Of a stretch of DNA of 52,282 nucleotides, positions 8,020 through 16,362 are shown in pieces. The notes beneath the pieces are model-generated. The model was not told the DNA's origin, ran no database searches, and saw only the letters and a program-made list of their open reading frames with translations. The DNA comes from an uncultured Collinsella sp. (lineage in GTDB: Bacteria; Actinomycetota; Coriobacteriia; Coriobacteriales; Coriobacteriaceae): positions 1 to 52,282 of the forward strand of contig CAKUHA010000009.1 of NCBI GenBank assembly GCA_934655755.1. Reading direction: 5' to 3'. The position numbers and the translations under genes were made by a program. Each line of letters begins with the position of its first letter. The first letter of the stretch is position 1.

Positions 8020-9447
8020 TTATCGCTTGTTCCTTTTAAGAGCCGTTGTAATGGACGCTTCGTGTCTATGAAGCTCAAAGCGAAGTATTTTCTGATTAAG
8101 TCGATCAAAGGCAATTCGTTTTGAGTTGTCGCGTGCTGTTCGCTTGTAATCAGGGCTAATTACTCCTTTGCAATCTGCGCTTTTAATGCATTGAGTGCAC
8201 AGCTGAAATGCCCAACATTTTTTACATGAATCGCTGGTCAGCTTTGAAACATTGATTATCTTTTCAATTTGACCTAAATCAAATCCTGAATCCAATGTAC
8301 CGATATACATGTCCTTGGTTGTTTCGCTGACCCTTTCGCAAGGAAGAAGCGCTCCTGCTGTTGTCACAAATAGACGCGTAACTCCTGGCTCGCATGGACC
8401 ACCGGGTATAGCTTTTGTTGGGATGTTCGAAGGTGTAAATCGCTTAATGTTTTGGTTGATGCTTGCAAGCGTATATGAAGCGAGCCTATCGCTGCGGTTT
8501 CCTTTTTCGATCTTGCGCTCGTCCATAATTCTTGCTTTAAATAAGGCGTAATTCAGTTGACTTGAGAACTTGTCATCGTAGGGGGCGATACGTCCGTTGC
8601 GTTCCAAGTAGTTGAATTGAACATCGCAAGCCTTGATATCCTTATCATTTATAAAGGAAGAGACTGTTTTATAGATGTTGTTCGTGTCGACTACGGCATT
8701 AAAATGAATATATTTGTTGCGTTCAGGATGGTTGTCTAAAATCATATGAACATTGTCTATAACTGCTTGGTATGAGGACTTACCATTAGCGTAATGCCTA
8801 GACTTATCATGGATTTGCTGCGGCCCGTCAAGACTGATTAACAAATAGAATTCATGCCCAGAATCGAAGAAGAATTTAACCATATCTTCAGATAAAAGAG
8901 AGCAATTGGTTGTAATTCGAAATGAGATGTGTTTTCCTTCAAATACCTGTTCTGCATATTGAGTAATTAGCTTTATTTCACTAAATCGAAGGAGAGGTTC
9001 TCCTCCATAAAATGCTACGACCGGGTTTGGGTTGTCAATCGAGTGCATCTTAAAGAATTCGATTGCATGTTTAGCCGTCGAAACAGACATGGAGTTATGA
9101 CTGTGGGTTCTGTTGTATAAGGAGTTTTCGGAATAGATACAGTAATCACATCGGAAGTTGCAAGATTGAGTCAGCTGAAGGGTTATCATCCGTAAATTTC
9201 TTTCCAGCTTAACTTTCAAAAGGTCAATTGATGGATAAGCGATATCCTGCAATGGCGAATCGCAGCAGTAGCCACATGATTGTAGTAACTGGAATTCTTG
9301 GTCTGATTTATAGGAGGCGGGGCAAACTTCGCCTGCCTGGACTTCTGAGATGTAATTGAAGAGATCTTTGCTTACTGCAAGTATCTCGTTTCGATTGGCA
9401 TCATAAATGTAGTGGCCCAAGAGGGTCTTTATGGGTAGAACTAACAT
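8020..9447 (-). CDS. SPASM radical SAM peptide maturase, CcpM-like
   Basis: The protein has about 475 residues. An N-terminal domain with a CGYCC patch could be the peptide recognition element. It is followed by the radical SAM motif QSCNFRCDYC (CxxxCxxC) and the GGEPL motif. A C-terminal SPASM domain has GPCEPG, LPCERV and DSCKKCWAFQLCTQC cysteines for auxiliary clusters. The ATG at 9447 is preferred over the one at 9465, because AGAGG lies eight bases before it and a palindrome abuts the earlier codon. It is the first gene of the minus-strand operon. By family and context it probably installs a thioether or other Cys-centred link in the adjacent peptide; the exact reaction is unknown. Confidence 0.85.
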   Translation of the reverse strand: MLVLPIKTLLGHYIYDANRNEILAVSKDLFNYISEVQAGEVCPASYKSDQEFQLLQSCGYCCDSPLQDIAYPSIDLLKVKLERNLRMITLQLTQSCNFRCDYCIYSENSLYNRTHSHNSMSVSTAKHAIEFFKMHSIDNPNPVVAFYGGEPLLRFSEIKLITQYAEQVFEGKHISFRITTNCSLLSEDMVKFFFDSGHEFYLLISLDGPQQIHDKSRHYANGKSSYQAVIDNVHMILDNHPERNKYIHFNAVVDTNNIYKTVSSFINDKDIKACDVQFNYLERNGRIAPYDDKFSSQLNYALFKARIMDERKIEKGNRSDRLASYTLASINQNIKRFTPSNIPTKAIPGGPCEPGVTRLFVTTAGALLPCERVSETTKDMYIGTLDSGFDLGQIEKIINVSKLTSDSCKKCWAFQLCTQCIKSADCKGVISPDYKRTARDNSKRIAFDRLNQKILRFELHRHEASITTALKRNKR

Positions 9448-9465
9448 CTCTACCGCCTCTTTCAT

Positions 9466-9487
9466 TTCACTAATGTTATTTAGTGAA
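9466..9487 (-). promoter_or_regulatory. palindromic operator candidate before the maturase operon
   Basis: TTCACTAA and TTAGTGAA form perfect 8-bp arms around a 6-base centre, 19 bases upstream of the preferred maturase start. The position, downstream of the promoter, suits a repressor site. No regulator gene lies in the cluster. Confidence 0.5.
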
Positions 9488-9500
9488 CTAAGATGTTTTC

Positions 9501-9533
9501 TAAAAGGTATCCATTTATAAACGTATTGTCAAA
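9501..9533 (-). promoter_or_regulatory. promoter of the peptide maturase operon
   Basis: On the minus strand a consensus TTGACA is followed 17 bases later by TACCTT, a weak -10. The surroundings are AT-rich and the element lies about 60 bases upstream of the maturase start. Confidence 0.45.
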
Positions 9534-9766
9534 CATATATTGCTAAAACAGAAACAATTTATAGACTGAGTTGGTCGTATTCTTTGGACGATTGCTCCTA
9601 TAATCTAGCCTTCGCTGCTGTCGGGAGGAAGGGCTAGGGCTCCGTTATTATGTTGAAACGCTTTAACAATTTTGACGTTCTCGCGATACTTTCGTTTCAA
9701 AAGCGTTAGGATGGGACTCATAGCGTGGGGCGTAATGGGTGCCCCACACACGATGGGAGGCTATCA

Positions 9767-10933
9767 ATGGCTAATCGTTTCGTTCTCAACACCATTTCTT
9801 ACCATGGTTCTGGCGCCATCAAGGAGATTCCCGGCGAGCTCCAGCGTCGCGGCTACAAGAAGATTTTCGTCTGCTCCGACCCCGATCTGGTCAAGTTTGG
9901 CGTTACCGCCAAGGTGACCGACGAGCTCGACGCCGCCGGCATCGCTTGGAGCCTCTACTCCGAGATTAAGCCCAACCCCACCATCCAGAACGTCAAGGAC
10001 GGCGTTGAGGCCTTTAAGGCTGCCGAGGCTGACGCTATCGTGACCATCGGTGGCGGCTCCTCCATGGACACCGCTAAGGCTATCGGCATCATTATCAACA
10101 ACCCCGAGTTCGCCGATGTCCGCAGCCTCGAGGGCGTTGCTCCCACCAAGAACCACGCCGTGTTCACCATCGCCGTGCCGACGACCGCCGGTACCGCCGC
10201 CGAGGTGACCATCAACTACGTCATCACCGACCCCGAGAAGGTCCGCAAGTTCGTGTGCGTCGACACCAACGACGCTCCTGAGGTCGCCGTCGTCGACCCC
10301 GACATGATGGCTTCCATGCCCGCCGGCCTCACCGCCTCCACCGGCATGGACGCTCTGACCCACGCCATCGAGGGCTACACCACCAAGGGTGCTTGGGAGC
10401 TCTCCGATATGTTCCACTTTGAGGCTATTAAGCTGATCAGCGAGAACCTGCGCGACTCCGTCGCCGAGGCCAAGTCCGGCCAGCCCGGCTCCGGCCGTGA
10501 GGGCATGGCCCTTGGCCAGTATGTCGCCGGCATGGGCTTCTCCAACGTTGGCCTGGGCATCGACCACGCCATGGCCCACACCCTGTCCGCTCACTACGAC
10601 ACCCCGCACGGCGTCGCTTGCGCCATGCTGCTGCCGATCGCCATGGAGTTCAACAAGCCGGTCTGCGCCGAGCGCCTGGCCAAGGTCGCCGTCGCCATGG
10701 GTGTTGACACCACGGGCATGAGCACCGACGAGGCCGCCGACGCTGCCATCGCCGCCGTCAAGCAGCTTTCCGCCGACGTGAACATCCCGCACGTCTGCGA
10801 GGCCATGAAGGCTGACGAGATCGAGGTTCTGGCCAAGGACGCCATGGCCGATGCCTGCTTCCCGGGCAACCCGCGCGAGGCGACGCTCGACGACGTCATC
10901 GAGCTCTTCAAGAAGATCTGCCCGGCTGCCTAA
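9767..10933 (+). CDS. fucO: iron-containing alcohol dehydrogenase, lactaldehyde reductase type
   Basis: The 388-residue enzyme matches E. coli FucO along its whole length from the MANR start. It has the GGGSSMD nucleotide-binding loop near 95-101, the PTTAGTAAEVT motif, and the iron ligands Asp195, His199, His267 and His281 (ALTHAIEGY, DHAMAH, TPHG). FucO interconverts lactaldehyde and 1,2-propanediol with NAD(H), typically at the end of fucose or rhamnose fermentation. The ATG at 9767 is chosen because GGGAGG lies six bases upstream. Codon usage is strongly biased to preferred codons, which suggests high expression. No fucose genes are adjacent, so a broader 1,2-propanediol or ethanol role is possible. 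Confidence 0.88.
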   Translation: MANRFVLNTISYHGSGAIKEIPGELQRRGYKKIFVCSDPDLVKFGVTAKVTDELDAAGIAWSLYSEIKPNPTIQNVKDGVEAFKAAEADAIVTIGGGSSMDTAKAIGIIINNPEFADVRSLEGVAPTKNHAVFTIAVPTTAGTAAEVTINYVITDPEKVRKFVCVDTNDAPEVAVVDPDMMASMPAGLTASTGMDALTHAIEGYTTKGAWELSDMFHFEAIKLISENLRDSVAEAKSGQPGSGREGMALGQYVAGMGFSNVGLGIDHAMAHTLSAHYDTPHGVACAMLLPIAMEFNKPVCAERLAKVAVAMGVDTTGMSTDEAADAAIAAVKQLSADVNIPHVCEAMKADEIEVLAKDAMADACFPGNPREATLDDVIELFKKICPAA

Positions 10934-10940
10934 CTTGGTT

Positions 10941-11070
10941 CGGCGGGCCCCTGCCCGTTAGCCCCACAATCGTCCTCGGACCTGTCGGAGGCCCCGCTGC
11001 ACACTACGTGCGGCGGGGCCTCCTTCTGTCCTGCGGAAAGATTCTGGGGCTTACGGGCAGGGGCCCGCCG
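10941..11070. repeat. long inverted repeat enclosing a terminator
   Basis: Twenty-six-base arms at 10941-10966 and 11045-11070 pair with one mismatch (begin CGGCGGGCCCCTGCCCGT). They enclose the hairpin at 10987-11023. The whole could fold as a cruciform or nested RNA stem after the fucO-like gene. Confidence 0.8.
10987..11027 (+). terminator. terminator after the fucO-like gene
   Basis: A 16-bp stem (GGAGGCCCCGC arm, one G-T wobble) with an ACTAC loop is followed by a short TTCTGTCC. The stem is strong but the T-tract is poor. Confidence 0.6.
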
Positions 11071-11188
11071 GCTCGTTATCGTGGCGGGCACTGCTCTGGG
11101 AAGCTCGACGGGTTGTCTCGCTGGGTAAATAATTGTGCGTGGTGGTATTGTTGCTGTGGGTTTAATTCGATATGAAAGGGTGACTTTG

Positions 11189-12217
11189 GTGTCCCAGATG
11201 GATTCTTCGCTTGGCTATATTACTGACCAGTTGAAGGCGCTTACCTCGATTGCTTCACCTACGGGCTATACCCGTGCGGCTACTGATTATCTGATGGAGG
11301 CCCTGCGCGATATGGGCTTTGGGCCCGAGCGCTCCAATAAGGGCAACGTGCTCGTTGAGCTTGGCGGCGAGGGCGAGCCGCTCGTACTGGCGAGCCATGT
11401 CGATACCCTGGGCGCCATGGTGCGCTCCATCAAGGACAATGGTCGCTTGCGTCCCACGACGCTCGGCGGGCATCAGTGGTCTACGGCCGATGGCGAGAAC
11501 TGCACCGTTTACACGCGCGATGGCAATGTCTACACGGGTGTGGTTCTCAACACCGAGCCTTCGGCGCATGTGGCCGATGAACCGGTCAAGACCATCGAGA
11601 AGAACATGGAGATCTTGCTCGACGAGAACGTCGATAGCAAGGACGATGTGCTCGAGCTGGGTATTCAGACGGGCGATATCATCGCTATGGATCCGCGTAC
11701 CACGGTGACGGAGAGCGGCTACATCAAGAGTCGCTTCCTTGACGACAAGCTGTCCGCGTCGATTCTGCTGGGCCTGGCGCGTGCCGTCGCCGCTGGCGAG
11801 GTGACACTCTCGCGCAAGGTATCGCTGCTCTTTACCGTGTACGAGGAGGTCGGCCACGGCGGCGCCTTCGTGCCGGCCGACACGCGCGAGATGATCAGCG
11901 TGGACATGGGTTGCGTGGGCGACGACCTTGGCTGCACCGAGCGCATGGTTTCGATTTGCGCCAAGGATTCGGGTGGTCCGTACAACTACGACCTGGTGAC
12001 CACGCTGTCTAATATCGCGCGCGAGCTGGAGCTCGATTACGCCATCGACGTGTACCCGCATTACGGTTCCGACGTCGAGGCCACGCTTTCGGCCGGTTAC
12101 GACATTCGCCATGGTCTGATCGGCCCCGGCGTGTACGCGAGCCACAACTACGAGCGCAGCCACATCGACGGTGTGCGCAACACCTTCGAGCTCGTCCGCG
12201 CCTACGTACAGCGCTAG
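11189..12217 (+). CDS. M42 family metallopeptidase
   Basis: The 342-residue protein is an M42 aminopeptidase (glutamyl aminopeptidase/endoglucanase-like), a co-catalytic metal enzyme that trims peptides. Visible motifs are ASHVDTLGAM with the first His-Asp, FLDDKLSASILLGLARA with the bridging Asp, YEEVGHGG with the catalytic and metal Glu residues, SVDMGC, and SHNYERSHIDG with the last His. The start is GTG at 11189, eight bases after AAAGGG; an ATG at 11198 is also possible. No operon partner is present; the gene lies between two inverted repeats. Confidence 0.88.
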   Translation: MSQMDSSLGYITDQLKALTSIASPTGYTRAATDYLMEALRDMGFGPERSNKGNVLVELGGEGEPLVLASHVDTLGAMVRSIKDNGRLRPTTLGGHQWSTADGENCTVYTRDGNVYTGVVLNTEPSAHVADEPVKTIEKNMEILLDENVDSKDDVLELGIQTGDIIAMDPRTTVTESGYIKSRFLDDKLSASILLGLARAVAAGEVTLSRKVSLLFTVYEEVGHGGAFVPADTREMISVDMGCVGDDLGCTERMVSICAKDSGGPYNYDLVTTLSNIARELELDYAIDVYPHYGSDVEATLSAGYDIRHGLIGPGVYASHNYERSHIDGVRNTFELVRAYVQR

Positions 12218-12276
12218 ATGCACCGATAACGGCGCTGGCCAGCATGTCTAGAAAGCCAGCGCCGCCCGCCCTCAAT

Positions 12277-12345
12277 AAGTTGCGGTGAAATAGGGACTGT
12301 TTAAGCGTTTTAAATGCGAAAACAGTCCCTATTTCACCGCAACTT
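12277..12345. repeat. palindromic repeat, family A copy 1
   Basis: Perfect 26-base arms (12277-12302 and 12320-12345, beginning AAGTTGCGGTGAAATAGGG) surround a 17-base AT-rich loop. The repeat sits between convergent M42 and HipA-like genes and recurs at 13802-13870. Confidence 0.85.
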
Positions 12346-12358
12346 AGGAGGAGGGCCG

Positions 12359-13732
12359 TTATCTCTGCACGTGCCGTAGTACCTTAACGGCGGCGCTTAC
12401 CTCTATCGTGCGGCGCTCGAGACCGCGGCGGATGGCCTTGAGGCGATTGTCCGCCGTTGCCCATGCGCTTTGTGAGAGGATTTCAACCGCCTCGTCGACG
12501 AACCCATCGAGGTGCGACGCATCGAACCAATCGAGTGAGTCGGCAAGCGCCAGCTGAGCGGAAGGGCTCGGCCCAAACGGTTTGGCGGCAAACCCGAAAT
12601 CCCCGGCTTTAAGCGCAGCGGTTGGCACGTTGTACCACAGACAATTGCCGCTATCGAACAGCGGCGCAGGCCGTATCTCCAGCGTGTCGACGTTGCGGAT
12701 GATGCCGAAGTTTCGCCAGTGGCGGTCGCTGTTGGCCAGAAGGGCATCGCAGACAATCATCTGCGACATGGATTTCCTTACGCTAGCTTCGTCAGCCCCG
12801 TGCCTGCCAAGATATCGACAGTATCGATCGTATGTTGAGCTTCCTCGCTGGCCACCGAGTGCGTCCCTGATATAAGCGGCCGGCACGTATTCCTCGCGGC
12901 CATTAAGAAAGTCATCGCATAGGCATACGGGCCCGTCGAACATGCGCTCGACCGTATAGGGAACAAACTCACCATTGGATAGCAGACGCCGATGTAGAGC
13001 TGTTGCAACCGCCTCGTTAAACGGTCGCTGATCGTCCATTCCGCATCCTTTGACCAGGATGCGAACGCCATTGCGGATCATCCAGGATTTGGGGAGCTCG
13101 CCCTCGGACGTATTGTCAGGATTTTTTAGTCCGATACCCTCAAGCCAGCCTGAACGTTGCTCGGGTGCCGACCGTTCAAAATCGTTCTCGAAGTAATTGA
13201 GGTGCTGCCAATTGAGCCCATCGCAGTCGACCGGCCTCAACCAGTAGCAATCCGAAAGCGAAAGGCCAAGACACTGAACCGGAACTTCAATACCGCTGTC
13301 AATTCCCAGCTCGCGATAGCGCGAGATGAGTCCGGGGCGAACGTCGGGTACCGACCGGTGACTCCACCACGTGTTGAGTGCCCGTTTATTCACCGTTGGG
13401 GAAGAGCTCGAGCACGTGCCAAACGGCATCCGTCGTGCATCGAGTATCTCGGCAATTTCAAAGGAAAACTCGCGCGTTGGATCAAACGAGACATGCGCGA
13501 CCTCGTGGTCGGCTGACATCAACGTGAACTTGCGCCCAACGTCAGCTGCGGGACGGCGCCCGCGCTTACGGATCTTTTGATAATCAATCGCGGAATCGTA
13601 CTCAACCATTTTCCGTCCACCGACGAAATCGCACACGAGCGTTCCCGATGCGGCCAGTTGCGATATGCGGGCCTTCGTAACGCCCAGCAGACGCGCGGCG
13701 TCACCCATGGATATATAGTTGGAAGTACTCAT
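12359..13732 (-). CDS. HipA-like kinase-fold protein with N-terminal HTH
   Basis: The protein has about 457 residues. Residues 5-35 (YISMGDAARLLGVTKARISQL) form a helix-turn-helix. The C-terminal half has a HipA-type kinase loop, ANSDRHWRNFG near 331-341, and a metal-binding PLFDSGN segment near 353, so Asp and Asn catalytic residues are kept. HipA kinases phosphorylate protein or tRNA-synthetase targets and usually need a separate HipB repressor. Here DNA binding and kinase appear fused. The ATG at 13732 follows GAGGTGA. The gene lies alone between two copies of the family A inverted repeat. Toxin activity is not shown; it may be a stand-alone regulator. Confidence 0.7.
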   Translation of the reverse strand: MSTSNYISMGDAARLLGVTKARISQLAASGTLVCDFVGGRKMVEYDSAIDYQKIRKRGRRPAADVGRKFTLMSADHEVAHVSFDPTREFSFEIAEILDARRMPFGTCSSSSPTVNKRALNTWWSHRSVPDVRPGLISRYRELGIDSGIEVPVQCLGLSLSDCYWLRPVDCDGLNWQHLNYFENDFERSAPEQRSGWLEGIGLKNPDNTSEGELPKSWMIRNGVRILVKGCGMDDQRPFNEAVATALHRRLLSNGEFVPYTVERMFDGPVCLCDDFLNGREEYVPAAYIRDALGGQRGSSTYDRYCRYLGRHGADEASVRKSMSQMIVCDALLANSDRHWRNFGIIRNVDTLEIRPAPLFDSGNCLWYNVPTAALKAGDFGFAAKPFGPSPSAQLALADSLDWFDASHLDGFVDEAVEILSQSAWATADNRLKAIRRGLERRTIEVSAAVKVLRHVQR

Positions 13733-13745
13733 CTGCCGCATCACC

Positions 13746-13783
13746 TCGTTAAGTATTCTAATCGTTAAATATAGCAAGTACAA
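13746..13783 (-). promoter_or_regulatory. promoter and direct-repeat operator of the HipA-like gene
   Basis: On the minus strand TTGTAC (13778-13783) and TAGAAT (13755-13760) are 17 bases apart. Two identical TTAACGA heptamers (13762-13768 and 13746-13752), 16 bases apart, flank the -10. That arrangement suits autoregulation by the HTH of the encoded protein. Confidence 0.6.
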
Positions 13784-13801
13784 ACATCATAATGCTTAAC
13801 A

Positions 13802-13870
13802 AAGTTGCGGTGAAATAGGGACTGTTGGGGCGTTTCAAGCGCGAAAACAGTCCCTATTTCACCGCAACTT
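13802..13870. repeat. palindromic repeat, family A copy 2
   Basis: Twenty-five-base arms (13802-13826 and 13846-13870), identical in sequence to copy 1, surround a 19-base loop similar to that of copy 1 and in the same orientation. It lies between the HipA-like gene start and the mnmA end. Confidence 0.85.
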
Positions 13871-13888
13871 AGAGGGGTGGGGTTCCGG

Positions 13889-14989
13889 CTATTTGATAGC
13901 TGCCGCAACGGTACCGCCGCCCAGGACGACGTCGCCGCGGTAGACGACGACGGCCTGGCCGGGGGCGATGGCTCGCTGCGGCTCGTCAAAAGTCAGCAGC
14001 ATTTGTCCGTCGGCGCCACGTGTAAGGGTCGCCGCCTGGTCCTTTTGACGGTAGCGGTACTTGGCGCCCACGCGAATGCCGCCGGCATTGAGCTCGGCCT
14101 CCATGCACTCTGCCGGCGCGCTCCAGATCCAGTCGTTTGCCGTGAGTGCTGTGGCCGCCAGGTCCTCGGCTTCGCCCAGATGCACGGTGTTGTTGGCGGC
14201 GTCGACGCCCGTTACGTACACGGGATGCGCCATCGCGACGCCCAGGCCCTTGCGCTGGCCGATGGTGTAGCGCAGCGCGCCGTTGTGGCGCCCGACCACG
14301 CTGCCGTCGCGCCACACAATGTCGCCCGGTGCAGCGGGATGTCCGCAGCGGCGCTCGATATAGCCCGCGTAGTCGCCGTCGGGAATAAAGCAGATGTCCT
14401 CGCTTTCGGCCTTCTTGGCGTTGGTAAAGCCCTGCTCGGTGGCTAAGCGGCGCACGTCGCGCTCTTTGTCTAGGCCTGCCAGCGGAAAGATCGTGTGCGC
14501 CAGACGCTCCTGCGTAAGCGAATACAAAAAGTAGCTCTGGTCTTTTTTGGGGTCTTCGCCGCGGTGCAGCTGCCAGGTGCCATCGGGCGCCTGGCTTGTT
14601 TTGGCGTAATGTCCCGTTGCGATGTGGTCGCAGCCCATGTCCATCGCCGCATCGAGCAGCGCGCCAAACTTAATGTGGCGGTTGCAGATAATGCACGGAT
14701 TGGGCGTCAGCCCCTCCTGATAGGCGTTTACAAAGCGCTCGATCACGCTGCGGTCGAACGTCTGCTGCAGGTCGAGCACATTGTGGGGTATCCCCAGGCG
14801 CTCGGCGACGGCCTTCGCGTCAGCGATGTCGCGATCGACTTTGCTCATGCCCGTGACGGGATCGGGCGCGGGGCAGGTGAGGCGCATGGTGGCACCGACA
14901 CATTCGTAGCCCTGGCTTTTGAGCAGGTACGCGGTCACGCTGGAATCGACGCCGCCGCTCATGGCGACGAGCACGCGCTTGTTGTGCAT
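13889..14989 (-). CDS. mnmA: tRNA-specific 2-thiouridylase MnmA
   Basis: This 366-residue enzyme makes the 2-thio group of U34 in Lys, Glu and Gln tRNAs using ATP and a sulfur relay. The PP-loop SGGVDSS is at residues 11-17. The catalytic Cys pair is visible as Cys102 in NPCIICN and Cys200 in SEDICFIP. The C-terminal beta-barrel follows, ending with the short AAIK tail. The ATG at 14989 is preferred over upstream in-frame codons because AAGGAG lies nine bases before it and the sequence then begins directly with the P-loop strand. It is separated from cysK upstream by a terminator. A cysteine-derived sulfur link with cysK is possible but not implied by the distance. Confidence 0.95.
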   Translation of the reverse strand: MHNKRVLVAMSGGVDSSVTAYLLKSQGYECVGATMRLTCPAPDPVTGMSKVDRDIADAKAVAERLGIPHNVLDLQQTFDRSVIERFVNAYQEGLTPNPCIICNRHIKFGALLDAAMDMGCDHIATGHYAKTSQAPDGTWQLHRGEDPKKDQSYFLYSLTQERLAHTIFPLAGLDKERDVRRLATEQGFTNAKKAESEDICFIPDGDYAGYIERRCGHPAAPGDIVWRDGSVVGRHNGALRYTIGQRKGLGVAMAHPVYVTGVDAANNTVHLGEAEDLAATALTANDWIWSAPAECMEAELNAGGIRVGAKYRYRQKDQAATLTRGADGQMLLTFDEPQRAIAPGQAVVVYRGDVVLGGGTVAAAIK

Positions 14990-15018
14990 GGGGAGGTTCT
15001 CCTTGGTGGCATGCGGCC

Positions 15019-15057
15019 AAAAAAGAAAAGCGGCGCGGGAGGCTGGTTCCGCGCCGC
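15019..15057 (-). terminator. rho-independent terminator after cysK
   Basis: On the minus strand a perfect GCGGCGCGG/CCGCGCCGC stem with a ten-base loop is followed by TTTTCTTTTTT. It ends cysK transcription before mnmA. Confidence 0.85.
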
Positions 15058-15170
15058 AGACATTGTAGCAAGTTCGGGCGTCCTGTGGGACACCCTGTTG
15101 GGATGAGCTCAGGCTGCCAGAAGAGAGGGAAGACCGGCGTGCCTTGGGCCTATCGACAAGTGACGGGCCC

Positions 15171-16109
15171 TTAGTCCTGGAAGAGCGCCGTGGACAGGTA
15201 GCGCTCGCCGGTGTCGGCAAGCAGGGCTACGATGGTCTTGCCCTCGTTCTCGGGGCGCTTGGCCAGCTGCAGCGCGGCCCACACGGCAGCACCGGACGAA
15301 ATGCCCACGAGCACGCCCTCCTTGTGGCCCACGGCGCGGCCGGTGGCAAAGGCGTCCTCGTTCTCGACGGGGATGATCTCGTCGTAGACCTGGGTGTCGA
15401 GGACGTCGGGCACAAAGCCGGCGCCGATACCCTGGATCTTGTGCGGGCCTGCCTGGCCCTTGGAGAGCACCGGGGAGGTGGCGGGCTCGACGGCGACGAC
15501 CTGAATCTCGGGGTTCTGCTCCTTGAGGAACTCGCCCACGCCGGTCACAGTGCCGCCGGTGCCAACGCCGGCGACGAAGATATCGACCTTACCGTCGGTG
15601 TCGTCCCAGATCTCGGGGCCGGTCGTGGCCTTGTGGATGGCGGGGTTCGCGGGGTTCACAAACTGACCGGCGATGATGCTGTTGGGGGTCTCCTTCTGCA
15701 GCTCCTCGGCCTTGGCGATGGCGCCTTTCATGCCCTTGGAGCCGTCGGTGAGCACGAGCTGCGCACCGTACGCCTGCATCAGCTTGCGGCGCTCGACGGA
15801 CATGGTCTCGGGCATGGTGATGATCACCTTGTAGCCGCGGGCGGCTGCCACGGAGGCGATGCCGACGCCGGTGTTGCCGCTCGTGGGTTCGATGATGGTG
15901 TAGTCGCCGCCGCGCACGAGCTTGCCGGCCTTCTCGGCCTCGTCGATCATGTTCTTGGCGACGCGGTCCTTAACGGAGCCGGCGGGGTTGAAGTACTCGA
16001 GCTTGACGAGCACGCGGGCCTTGAGGTCCTCGTCGGCCTCAAAGTGGGTGAGCTCCAGAAGCGGGGTGTGGCCGATAAGCTGATCGATGGACGTGTAAAC
16101 CTTGCTCAT
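15171..16109 (-). CDS. cysK: cysteine synthase (O-acetylserine sulfhydrylase)
   Basis: The 312-residue PLP enzyme makes cysteine from O-acetylserine and sulfide. The PLP lysine is Lys47 in PAGSVKDR. The substrate loop TSGNTG and the phosphate-binding GTGGTVTG loop are present, and the C-terminal SSGAA motif binds the PLP ring nitrogen region. Length and motifs are those of the CysK class rather than CysM or cystathionine beta-synthase. GGAGGTT lies a few bases before the ATG. It is divergent from an Rrf2 regulator, a pairing known from the CymR-CysK system of Firmicutes, and its leader contains a strong nested palindrome. Confidence 0.93.
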   Translation of the reverse strand: MSKVYTSIDQLIGHTPLLELTHFEADEDLKARVLVKLEYFNPAGSVKDRVAKNMIDEAEKAGKLVRGGDYTIIEPTSGNTGVGIASVAAARGYKVIITMPETMSVERRKLMQAYGAQLVLTDGSKGMKGAIAKAEELQKETPNSIIAGQFVNPANPAIHKATTGPEIWDDTDGKVDIFVAGVGTGGTVTGVGEFLKEQNPEIQVVAVEPATSPVLSKGQAGPHKIQGIGAGFVPDVLDTQVYDEIIPVENEDAFATGRAVGHKEGVLVGISSGAAVWAALQLAKRPENEGKTIVALLADTGERYLSTALFQD

Positions 16110-16167
16110 GATGAACCTCCAAAGTGTTCAAATGACTGGATACCGTGTGGTTTTACGGTGTGTCTAG

Positions 16168-16207
16168 CAGCTAAACCCACAAACCTTATAGGTTGTTCGT
16201 TTAGCTG
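16168..16207 (-). promoter_or_regulatory. nested palindrome in the cysK leader, Rrf2 operator candidate
   Basis: Outer arms CAGCTAAAC (16168-16176) and GTTTAGCTG (16199-16207) enclose an inner palindrome AACCTTATAGGTT (16182-16194). It lies just downstream of the cysK -10. An Rrf2-type roadblock operator or a leader RNA stem are both possible. Confidence 0.5.
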
Positions 16208-16216
16208 TTGGGAAGC

Positions 16217-16245
16217 ATAGTAGACACTAAAGCCTAGTAATGCAA
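16217..16245 (-). promoter_or_regulatory. cysK: cysK promoter
   Basis: On the minus strand TTGCAT and TACTAT are separated by exactly 17 bases. Transcription would start near 16210 and run through the nested palindrome. Confidence 0.55.
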
Positions 16246-16362
16246 TAGGAAATAGGAGATTATTGCAAGTTGATTAACCATCTTGACCGGAACGGGTATT
16301 TTCAAAGCCAATTTTTCGGCTAGAATTTCAACGGACTAAAAGACCGAAAGGCAGCACTATAT

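Larger units (their letters stand above)
9448..9766. promoter_or_regulatory. divergent intergenic region, right edge of the AT-rich island
   Basis: This 319-base gap holds the maturase promoter and operator on its left. On its right, TTGAAACGCTTTAACAA at 9653-9669 looks like a LacI-family half-palindromic operator, and a related inverted AACGCTTTTGAAA lies on the opposite strand near 9694-9707. An imperfect CTAGCC/GGCTAG hairpin spans about 9605-9637. Base composition switches from AT-rich to GC-rich near 9600-9770. The LacI-type site would fit sugar-responsive control of the fucO-like gene. Confidence 0.35.

Noticed and set aside
9653..9669. Catabolite-response (cre) site before the fucO-like gene
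   Set aside because: The half-site spacing is one base short of the cre consensus. A general LacI-family operator is a better description, and only a tentative one.
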